A stretch of 64,000 bases of DNA from JAPPOI01 sp028818055 (lineage in GTDB: Bacteria; Pseudomonadota; Alphaproteobacteria; Rhodobacterales; Rhodobacteraceae), in the NCBI GenBank assembly GCA_965267405.1, contig OZ253954.1:3162001-3226000 (forward strand). Reading direction: 5' to 3'. A model generated the notes under the pieces. That model did not search any database. It saw nothing but the letters and a program-made list of their open reading frames with translations, and was not told where the DNA came from. Shown here in pieces: positions 53,292 through 60,286 of this stretch. Positions within the stretch are counted from its first letter, which is position 1; each line of letters begins with the position of its first letter. Both the position numbers and the translations under genes were made by a program.

Positions 53292-54746
53292 TTGGTTTCC
53301 CGCGTAATCCCTGTTGAGAACTTTGATCTCGTCATTTTCGGCGGCACCGGCGACTTGGCGCGCCGAAAGATCTTACCCGGTCTTTTCCGTCGCTTTCGCA
53401 GCGGGCAGATGCCTGACGACGCCCGGATAATCGGGGCGGCTCGATCCGATCTCGATTCCAAAGGCTATCGTGCTGAGATTAAGTCCGCCTTGGAAGAGTT
53501 TGTATCCAGCAAATATCGCCCTGAAGACGCGGTTGATGGCTTCCTTGAACGCATTGAATACGTGGCCATCGATGCAATGGGCGACGGTGGGTGGAAAGAA
53601 CTTAAGTCTTTAATGCGAGACGGTGTGGTCAAAGCTTTCTACTTTTCGGTCGCACCAAGTCTCTTTGGCCCTTTGGCCGAACGCCTGCATGATTTCAAAA
53701 TCGCTGATCGCGATTCTCGCATTGTCGTTGAAAAGCCATTTGGACGCGATCTTGAAAGCGCGCGCGCACTGAATAAGACGCTTCGCGACTCTTTTGAAGA
53801 AGACCAGATCTATCGCATTGACCATTATCTTGGAAAAGAAACCGTCCAGAACCTGATGGCCGTTCGCTTTGGGAACATGCTTTTCGAACCTCTCTGGAAC
53901 TCAAAGTATGTCGATCATGTTCAGATTACTGTGGCGGAAGAAGTGGGCGTGGACGGACGTGGAGCTTATTATGACCGGTCCGGTGCGATGCGTGATATGG
54001 TGCAAAACCACCTGATGCAGCTGCTCTGTCTGATCGCGATGGAACCTCCTTCGCGGTTTGATCCCGATGCCGTCCGAGATGAAAAACTGAAAGTTATTCG
54101 CGCGCTGGACCCAGTGGCATCACGAGACATTGTTCGAGGCCAGTACACGTCCTCCAAGAAGGGCGAGGGATATCTCGAGCAAGTTGAAAATCCTGACAGC
54201 CAGACCGAAAGCTTCATTGCGATGAAGCTTCACATCTCCAATTGGCGTTGGTCAGGTGTTCCCTTCTTTTTGAGAACAGGTAAGCGGCTCAAGGCGCGCC
54301 AATCCGAGATCTCGATCATTTTCAAAGACACACCTCACTCGATCTTCGGGGACGACAGCGGCGGAAGCCAGAATGTTTTGGCGATCCGCCTGCAGCCAAA
54401 TGAAGGCATCACGTTGAGCGTGACGATCAAAGAACCGGGTCCGGGTGGCATGCGCCTTGTCGATGTGCCTTTGGATATGACATTCGCCGATGCACTTGGA
54501 CCAGACGCTGAAGATGTGCCCGATGCATACGAACGGCTGATCATGGACGTGATCCGCGGCAACCAGACACTCTTCATGCGCGGTGACGAGGTTGAAGCCG
54601 CCTGGGCATGGACCGACCCACTGATTGAAGGTTGGGCATCCAAAGGCGACCGACCAAGTCCATATGACGTGGGCTCAACCGGCCCAGAGGAAGCCGCAAT
54701 CTTATTGCACCGCGATGGCCGGCGGTGGCGAGAGATTCGGTCTTAA
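53292..54746 (+). CDS. zwf: Glucose-6-phosphate 1-dehydrogenase
   Basis: Oxidises glucose-6-phosphate to 6-phosphogluconolactone, feeding the Entner-Doudoroff and pentose-phosphate routes. TTG 53292 (then VSRVIPVENFDLVIFGG) is preferred over ATG 53259: AAGGAAAG lies at the right distance, while the upstream ATG is inside the operator palindrome and has no ribosome site. This gives 484 residues. The dinucleotide loop IFGGTGDLARRK, catalytic RIDHYLGKETVQN and substrate region are all present. It heads zwf-pgl-pgi (9 bases to pgl). Confidence 0.95.
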   Translation: MVSRVIPVENFDLVIFGGTGDLARRKILPGLFRRFRSGQMPDDARIIGAARSDLDSKGYRAEIKSALEEFVSSKYRPEDAVDGFLERIEYVAIDAMGDGGWKELKSLMRDGVVKAFYFSVAPSLFGPLAERLHDFKIADRDSRIVVEKPFGRDLESARALNKTLRDSFEEDQIYRIDHYLGKETVQNLMAVRFGNMLFEPLWNSKYVDHVQITVAEEVGVDGRGAYYDRSGAMRDMVQNHLMQLLCLIAMEPPSRFDPDAVRDEKLKVIRALDPVASRDIVRGQYTSSKKGEGYLEQVENPDSQTESFIAMKLHISNWRWSGVPFFLRTGKRLKARQSEISIIFKDTPHSIFGDDSGGSQNVLAIRLQPNEGITLSVTIKEPGPGGMRLVDVPLDMTFADALGPDAEDVPDAYERLIMDVIRGNQTLFMRGDEVEAAWAWTDPLIEGWASKGDRPSPYDVGSTGPEEAAILLHRDGRRWREIRS

Positions 54747-54755
54747 GGCAAAGCG

Positions 54756-55418
54756 ATGCAGTTGATCGAATATCCTGACTCCGCGACGATGATGCGCGCG
54801 CTTGCCGAGCGTGTTGCAGGAGAGTTGAAAGCCGCGCTTTCCGAAAATCAATCCGCGTCGCTTGCTGTGCCAGGAGGCACAACGCCCGGTCCAATGTTTG
54901 ACGCGTTGTCCATGGCCGATGTTGATTGGGCCAACGTGAACGTTCTTTTGACAGACGAAAGAGCCGTGCCTGCCGATAGCGACCGGTCCAACGAAAAACT
55001 ACTTAAATCTCGGCTTCTCGTAGGCCGGGCACAAGCGGCAAACTTTGTACGGTACATTCCAGATGACGAGGCCGATATGGTTGCCATGCAGGCCCGTGTT
55101 GATGCTTTGGGTGCTTTGTCTGTTCTTGTGCTTGGCATGGGCGAAGACATGCATACCGCATCGCTTTTTCCAGGATCACCGGAGCTTGAAACGGCGTTGT
55201 CGGATGACGCGCCGTCGATCCTTGCCGTAGAAGCGCCCGGCGCACCGGAGCCGCGATTTACCCTGACAGCCCCGATACTGGCCAAGGCCACCAAAAAACA
55301 TGTGCTGATCAAGGGTGAAGGAAAAAAACAGGCCTTAACCACAGCACTGGCATCGACGACCGAACAGGCTCCGATTGGAGTAGTTTTGGATACGGCAACC
55401 GTACATTGGGCCCCATAA
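54756..55418 (+). CDS. pgl: 6-phosphogluconolactonase
   Basis: Hydrolyses 6-phosphogluconolactone to 6-phosphogluconate. The 220-residue protein has the DevB/SOL-type pattern: LAVPGGTTPGPMFDAL, LLTDERAVPADSDRSNEKLL and LGMGEDMHTASLFPGSPEL. It lies between zwf and pgi. Its end is 11 bases ahead of the pgi GTG start, with AAGGAG in between. Confidence 0.93.
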   Translation: MQLIEYPDSATMMRALAERVAGELKAALSENQSASLAVPGGTTPGPMFDALSMADVDWANVNVLLTDERAVPADSDRSNEKLLKSRLLVGRAQAANFVRYIPDDEADMVAMQARVDALGALSVLVLGMGEDMHTASLFPGSPELETALSDDAPSILAVEAPGAPEPRFTLTAPILAKATKKHVLIKGEGKKQALTTALASTTEQAPIGVVLDTATVHWAP

Positions 55419-55429
55419 AGGAGAGTCGC

Positions 55430-57034
55430 GTGACTTGGGCAGATCTCAAAGCTGCAGCTCGCAAATCTGAGTCGGCGAAGATTGCCGACTTGCTGAAAGA
55501 TCCAGATCGGGCAAACGAATTTTCGATAAGCGCCGGTGATCTTCTGTTCGATTATTCGAAGACAACGATAAACGAGGAAACCCGGAGCATTCTTGTCGAA
55601 TTGTTCGAGTCTGCCGGTGTACCCGCCAAGCGGGCCGCAATGTTCGGTGGTCAAAAGATCAACGAAACCGAGAACCGGGCGGTCCTTCACACAGCTTTGC
55701 GAAACCTGTCAGGCGAACCAGTGATGGTCGATGGCCAAGACGTCATGCCCGATGTGTTGGGAACATTGGAGAGAATGTCGGCGTTTTCAGAAGCTGTTAG
55801 GGATGGCACATTTAAAGGGCAGGGCGGTGCAATTACCGATGTCGTCAACATCGGTATCGGTGGATCAGACCTTGGGCCAGCGATGGCAACTCTGGCCTTG
55901 GCCCCGTACCACGACGGACCAAAGTGCCATTACGTATCGAACGTGGATGGCGCACACATCGCTGATGTTCTGAGGCACCTTAATCCCGAGACCACGCTTG
56001 TGGTCGTTGCTTCAAAAACATTCACAACCATCGAAACGATGACGAACGCCGCCACAGCGCGGGCGTGGATGGGCGAGCAGGTTGCCAACCCCGCCTCTCA
56101 GTTTGCCGCGTTATCGTCCGCCACTGACAAAACCGCAGCATTCGGGATATCGGAAGACCGGGTGTTCGGATTTGAAGACTGGGTCGGCGGCCGATACTCG
56201 ATGTGGGGGCCAATTGGTCTGCCTGTCATGATCGCAATCGGATCGCAGGCATTTCGATCATTTCTGGCTGGCGGTGAAGCCATGGATCGGCATTTCCAAG
56301 CAGCAAGCCCTTTGGAAAATATCCCCGTGATGCTTGCCCTCGTTGGCATCTGGCACAACCAAGGATGCGGTCACGCCACGCGCGCTGTTCTTCCCTACGA
56401 GCAGCGTTTGTCCCGCTTTCCGGCCTATCTTCAACAGATGGAAATGGAGAGTAATGGCAAGAGTGTTCGACTTGATGGCTCGACCCTCGATATTGAAAGC
56501 GGGCCCATTGTCTGGGGGGAACCGGGAACAAATGGTCAGCACGCATTCTACCAGTTGATCCATCAGGGTACCCGCGTGGTTCCGTGCGAGTTCATGGTTG
56601 GCGCCGAGGGGCACGAGCCAGAATTGGCGCACCAACATCAGCTTCTCGTGGCAAACTGTCTGGCGCAGTCCGAAGCCTTAATGCGTGGACGCTCATTGGA
56701 AGAAGCGCGCAATATGCAGTCGGCCAAATTCGAAGGTGACGAGTTGGAACTGCAGGCCCGCCACCGCGTATTCCCGGGCAACCGTCCATCCACGACACTG
56801 GTTTATCCGAAACTTACGCCATTCGTTTTGGGACAGTTGATAGCTCTCTATGAGCATCGAGTATTTGTGGAAGGCACCATTCTTGGCATCAACTCATACG
56901 ACCAATGGGGCGTTGAGTTGGGTAAAGAACTGGCGGTCGCGCTTGAACCAATGGTGGCGGGTGACATTGACCCCAATGAAAAAGACGGATCAACCGTTCA
57001 GTTGATCCGCCATATTCAAAAACATCGGGCCTGA
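55430..57034 (+). CDS. pgi: Glucose-6-phosphate isomerase
   Basis: Interconverts glucose-6-phosphate and fructose-6-phosphate. GTG at 55430 (VTWADLKAAARKSES) has AAGGAG seven bases upstream and gives 534 residues; the frame is open 8 codons earlier. Conserved segments: NIGIGGSDLGPAM, VVASKTFTTIET, GIWHNQGCGHATRAVLPY and NSYDQWGVELGKELA. In this operon it lets fructose-6-phosphate be drawn back to glucose-6-phosphate for the Entner-Doudoroff path. Confidence 0.96.
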   Translation: MTWADLKAAARKSESAKIADLLKDPDRANEFSISAGDLLFDYSKTTINEETRSILVELFESAGVPAKRAAMFGGQKINETENRAVLHTALRNLSGEPVMVDGQDVMPDVLGTLERMSAFSEAVRDGTFKGQGGAITDVVNIGIGGSDLGPAMATLALAPYHDGPKCHYVSNVDGAHIADVLRHLNPETTLVVVASKTFTTIETMTNAATARAWMGEQVANPASQFAALSSATDKTAAFGISEDRVFGFEDWVGGRYSMWGPIGLPVMIAIGSQAFRSFLAGGEAMDRHFQAASPLENIPVMLALVGIWHNQGCGHATRAVLPYEQRLSRFPAYLQQMEMESNGKSVRLDGSTLDIESGPIVWGEPGTNGQHAFYQLIHQGTRVVPCEFMVGAEGHEPELAHQHQLLVANCLAQSEALMRGRSLEEARNMQSAKFEGDELELQARHRVFPGNRPSTTLVYPKLTPFVLGQLIALYEHRVFVEGTILGINSYDQWGVELGKELAVALEPMVAGDIDPNEKDGSTVQLIRHIQKHRA

Positions 57035-57652
57035 TTATTCAGTCAGCGCCGCGTTGAGTGCGTTGAAACCCGCAGTAAAGCCAGCAAGGGAAATCGTAAC
57101 GTCTACTGTCCGATCAGGTGCAGCTGCAGGAACGATGGTGACTTTGGCCGCGATACCGCGTTTCATCTGATCCACTTCCTCAGCGGTAAAGCCCATGCGG
57201 GAAATACATCCCGCCTCGGTGCAGAAGCTGAATGGATAGCGGCGAGCCTTTCCGCCATCGACAGAAAACCGAACGTCTTCGGTCAGAAGGGTTTCCAGCG
57301 GTGTCATGATGTTGGCCCCGGCGACGGCCTGACCACCTTGAGGAAGGGCAAAGAAGTTTGCCTCTGCAACGGAATTGCCAGTGCTGTCTTTCAGAAGCTG
57401 ATAAAGCTGACAGGGATCTCGTTCGGCCTCGGTCTTGATGCACCGCAATTCCCAATCAGAGAACACACCCTGAATGTAGGTGTCGCCAAGAGCTGGTCCG
57501 TCCGGCTCACCCATAGACAAGCCATCTGTTGTGTCCGTCTGTTCTTGACCTTCGGCTTGCTCTTCGCCTTCGTTTTGTTGGTCTTGCGCCAAAGAAAATG
57601 TTGGCGCGATAGCCAATGCCGCGACAAACGCGGTTACAGTGGATTTGATCAT
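57035..57652 (-). CDS. IalB-family (invasion-associated locus B) protein
   Basis: The ATG at 57652 (MIKSTVTAFVAALAIAPTFSLAQ) has GGAG about four bases ahead; 205 residues. A Sec signal peptide ends near residue 23, followed by an acidic Gln/Glu-rich linker (about 24-55) and the IalB domain: FSDWELRCIKTEAERDPCQLYQLL (in part), and FCTEAGCISRMGF. The cysteine pairs are conserved and probably form disulphides in the periplasm. The name comes from Bartonella; in free-living relatives the role is unclear. It converges on pgi with adjacent stops. Confidence 0.85.
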   Translation of the reverse strand: MIKSTVTAFVAALAIAPTFSLAQDQQNEGEEQAEGQEQTDTTDGLSMGEPDGPALGDTYIQGVFSDWELRCIKTEAERDPCQLYQLLKDSTGNSVAEANFFALPQGGQAVAGANIMTPLETLLTEDVRFSVDGGKARRYPFSFCTEAGCISRMGFTAEEVDQMKRGIAAKVTIVPAAAPDRTVDVTISLAGFTAGFNALNAALTE

Positions 57653-57751
57653 TACTCTCCATCCCATTTTGGGTCGCACACCCTCTAACACCGCATCTAG
57701 GCGGTGTCAGCGGGACTTGCAAACCATTCGCGGATTTGTGCGCATTCCCCC

Positions 57752-57823
57752 AAAAAAGAAACAGGGCCTCAAAGAGACCCTGTGACTTTTCACTCCCTGC
57801 CGGACTAGCCGACTTATATTGTG
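57752..57823 (-). ncRNA. Candidate small RNA B with terminal U-run hairpin
   Basis: On the minus strand TTGACG (57858-57853) and TAGCCT (57835-57830) are 17 bases apart and would start RNA near 57823. The predicted product of about 72 bases begins with a GUCGG/CCGGC stem (57813-57799). It ends with ACAGGGUCUC-UUU-GAGGCCCUGU, a 10-bp stem with one G-U pair (57783-57761), then UUCUUUUUU (57760-57752). The structure is that of an intrinsic terminator with no minus-strand gene upstream. It could instead be an attenuator in a long ialB leader. Confidence 0.5.
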
Positions 57824-57910
57824 AGGCGGAGGCTAGGCTAGCAATGTCGCTGCGTCAACAGGATTTTCATCACTTTTTTCGGTTAACGCATTGATTGAAA
57901 TGCTAAAGCG

Positions 57911-58015
57911 AAAAAGGCCGCACGCAGAAACGTGCGGCCAGTCGACAGGGAGGAAGTTGCTTCCTGCACCGGGAATCCGGGCAGGAAACATCTTCAGACT
58001 GGCACAGAAAGGTTA
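57911..58015 (-). ncRNA. Candidate small RNA A with anti-Shine-Dalgarno stretch
   Basis: Read on the minus strand, an 11-bp hairpin with one bulge (57987-57961) is followed by an unpaired CUUCCUCCCU (57956-57947). A perfect 9-bp stem GGCCGCACG/CGUGCGGCC follows (57939-57916), then UUUUU (57915-57911). The last is a strong intrinsic terminator, yet no minus-strand coding sequence precedes it: the next gene on that side is the plus-strand ATPase. The CUUCCUCCC stretch could pair with GGGAGG ribosome sites. GCCAGUC (58003-57997) can pair with GACUGGC (57943-57937), overlapping the terminator arm. The 5' end is a guess; no clear promoter was found. Confidence 0.55.
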
Positions 58016-58063
58016 ACGGGGTATTCTCGGTAGATAAGAATCCGACGCAAAGCGAGGGAAAGC

Positions 58064-59605
58064 GTGACAGAGACAATTTTTATGGGAGGCGGCGGGCCTG
58101 AATACGGCGAAAAGCAGGGCCTGTTGTTAAAGTATGCCAACCGTCACGGTTTGGTCGCGGGTGCAACCGGTACGGGTAAAACCGTAACATTACAGATCAT
58201 GGCTGAAGGGTTTTCGGCCATGGGGGTTCCGGTATTCTTGTCGGATGTGAAGGGTGATCTATCCGGTCTCGCCAAGGCTGGTTCGGCCGACTTCAAGCTG
58301 CATGACGCTTTCATGAAACGCGCAGGTACCATTGGGTTCGATGACTACACGTATGCAGGGTTTCCCGTAACATTCTGGGATCTTTACGGAAAACAGGGGC
58401 ATCCAGTCCGAACCACAATTTCCGAAATGGGACCGTTGTTGCTGGCACGTCTGCTTGAACTGACAGAGGCGCAGGAGGGCATCCTTAACATCGCGATCCG
58501 AGTCGCTGATGAAGAGGGACTGCCGCTGCTTGATCTGAAAGACCTTCAGTCGATGCTGGTTTGGTTGGGTGAGAACCGCGACAAGATCTCATTGCGCTAT
58601 GGCAATGTGTCCACGGCTTCGATCGGTGCAATCCAAAGACAGCTTTTGGTCTTGGAAAATCAGGGCGCTGCGCAGTTCTTCGGGGAACCCGCGCTGGAAC
58701 TGAGTGACATCATGCGCACCGACGTCGATGGACGCGGTCGCATCAATATCCTTGCCGCTGACAAACTCATGGGCGCACCCAGGCTTTACGCGACGTCACT
58801 GCTCTGGCTGCTCTCTGAGTTGTTCGAGGAGTTGCCAGAAGTTGGCGATCCGGACAAACCAAAGTTGGTATTCTTTTTCGATGAGGCCCACCTTCTGTTT
58901 GACGGTGCGCCGAAGGCATTGGTCGATAAAGTTGAACAGGTCGCACGCTTGATCCGTTCAAAAGGTGTGGGCGTCTATTTCGTCACACAGAACCCGGCCG
59001 ACGTACCCGAAGATATCCTCGGCCAGCTTGGCAACCGTGTGCAGCACGCTTTACGCGCATTTACAGCGAAAGACCGGCGCGAGCTGAAGCAAGCGGCCGA
59101 AACCTATCGTGACAATCCACGTTTCTCGACCGAAGACGCCATCCGTGAAGTCGGGGTCGGCGAGGCCGTGACCTCAATGCTCGAACGAAAGGGTGCTCCT
59201 GGCATCGTTGAGCGGACCTTGATCCGTCCGCCGTCTTCGCAACTGGGTCCAATTTCGGCAACTGAGAGAAAGGGCGTGATCGACACATCGCCGATCGCTG
59301 GCAAGTACGAAGCTGCGAAAGACCGCGAAAGTGCGTTCGAGGTCCTAAGCAAGCGCGCTGAAGAGGCTGCCAAAGAAGCTGAAGAAGCTGAACGGCTTGA
59401 AGAAGAAGCCGAGGCCGCCGAACGCGAGTACAGGTCAGGACGGCGCTACAAAGGAGAACGCGTCACTCGGTCGACGTCCAAAAGCAGACGATCTTCTGGA
59501 GGTTTTGGCGAAGCCTTGACGAAAGTTGTTGTCAAAGAATTGAAGGGAACAACCGGAAGACGCATTGTGCGCGGCATCTTGGGCGGACTATTCAAAGGGC
59601 GATAA
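58064..59605 (+). CDS. HerA-like ATPase of the DUF853 family
   Basis: A 513-residue P-loop ATPase of the DUF853/YjgR group, related to HerA DNA translocases. GTG at 58064 has GAGGG nearby. Walker A is GATGTGKT (33-40), Walker B FFFDEAHLLF, and the DVKGDLSGLAKAG segment and VYFVTQNPADVPEDIL are family marks. The tail (about 440-513) is a Glu/Ala-rich coiled coil followed by a basic end (RRYKGERVTRSTSKSRRSS). Cellular role of the family is not settled. No NurA nuclease partner is next to it. Confidence 0.88.
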   Translation: MTETIFMGGGGPEYGEKQGLLLKYANRHGLVAGATGTGKTVTLQIMAEGFSAMGVPVFLSDVKGDLSGLAKAGSADFKLHDAFMKRAGTIGFDDYTYAGFPVTFWDLYGKQGHPVRTTISEMGPLLLARLLELTEAQEGILNIAIRVADEEGLPLLDLKDLQSMLVWLGENRDKISLRYGNVSTASIGAIQRQLLVLENQGAAQFFGEPALELSDIMRTDVDGRGRINILAADKLMGAPRLYATSLLWLLSELFEELPEVGDPDKPKLVFFFDEAHLLFDGAPKALVDKVEQVARLIRSKGVGVYFVTQNPADVPEDILGQLGNRVQHALRAFTAKDRRELKQAAETYRDNPRFSTEDAIREVGVGEAVTSMLERKGAPGIVERTLIRPPSSQLGPISATERKGVIDTSPIAGKYEAAKDRESAFEVLSKRAEEAAKEAEEAERLEEEAEAAEREYRSGRRYKGERVTRSTSKSRRSSGGFGEALTKVVVKELKGTTGRRIVRGILGGLFKGR

Positions 59606-59632
59606 CGCTCCGAAAGGTATTGAGCAGGCAAG

Positions 59633-60223
59633 ATGAAAGTACAGTTGAGAATTTGGCTCGCGAGCCTTTTTATGCTCTGGACATTGGCCGCATGTGCCGT
59701 TCCGCCCGCGGAACGGCCAGAAGCCACACGTGCGGAAATCGACGGGCTGACAGCCGAGATACTTTCTCTTGGTCCCGGTATCGATCCGGAAGAAGCCCAG
59801 CGGGCCGCTGAGATCGCGTTTTCGTACACCCGACAGCTTGCGCTGGAATACGAGATTGTCGATCCTCCTTTGATCCACAACACAAAGGTTAACATGGGCC
59901 TGAAACCGCGTGGTCTGTGTTGGCATTGGGCAGAAGACATGGAGCGCCGTCTTGACGCCGAGAACTTCGAAACGCTCGCGATGGAACGTGCGATCGCGAA
60001 CGCTGAGAATGACTTTCTTATTGATCATTCGACAGCGATCGTGACCCGCAAGGGTGACGGCCCAATGGATGGCGTAGTTCTCGACCCTTGGCGGTATGGT
60101 GGAACGCTGTTCTGGGACAAGGTTCGCGAAGACACGCGGTACAATTGGGTGCCGCGCGAAACAGTTTTTGCCCGGAAACGCGCGCGTGCGGCTGGTGAGC
60201 CGGTCGAAGGGTTTTTGCCTTAA
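59633..60223 (+). CDS. Lipoprotein with possible Cys-His-Asp triad
   Basis: The 196-residue product has a signal peptide with lipobox LAAC (acylated C21), so it is anchored to a membrane. The mature part contains PRGLCWHWAEDM with C96, LIDHSTAIV with H132 and VVLDPWRYGG with D151. The order and spacing resemble NlpC/transglutaminase-like cysteine hydrolases, though I do not recognise a named family. It lies 27 bases after the HerA-like gene and 63 before polA. A role in cell-envelope processing is only a guess. Confidence 0.75.
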   Translation: MKVQLRIWLASLFMLWTLAACAVPPAERPEATRAEIDGLTAEILSLGPGIDPEEAQRAAEIAFSYTRQLALEYEIVDPPLIHNTKVNMGLKPRGLCWHWAEDMERRLDAENFETLAMERAIANAENDFLIDHSTAIVTRKGDGPMDGVVLDPWRYGGTLFWDKVREDTRYNWVPRETVFARKRARAAGEPVEGFLP

Positions 60224-60286
60224 GGTTCCGTTGCACCCGGTCGCGCGATCAGGCATCACTGAAGTGCGCGACAGGGAGGAACAATC

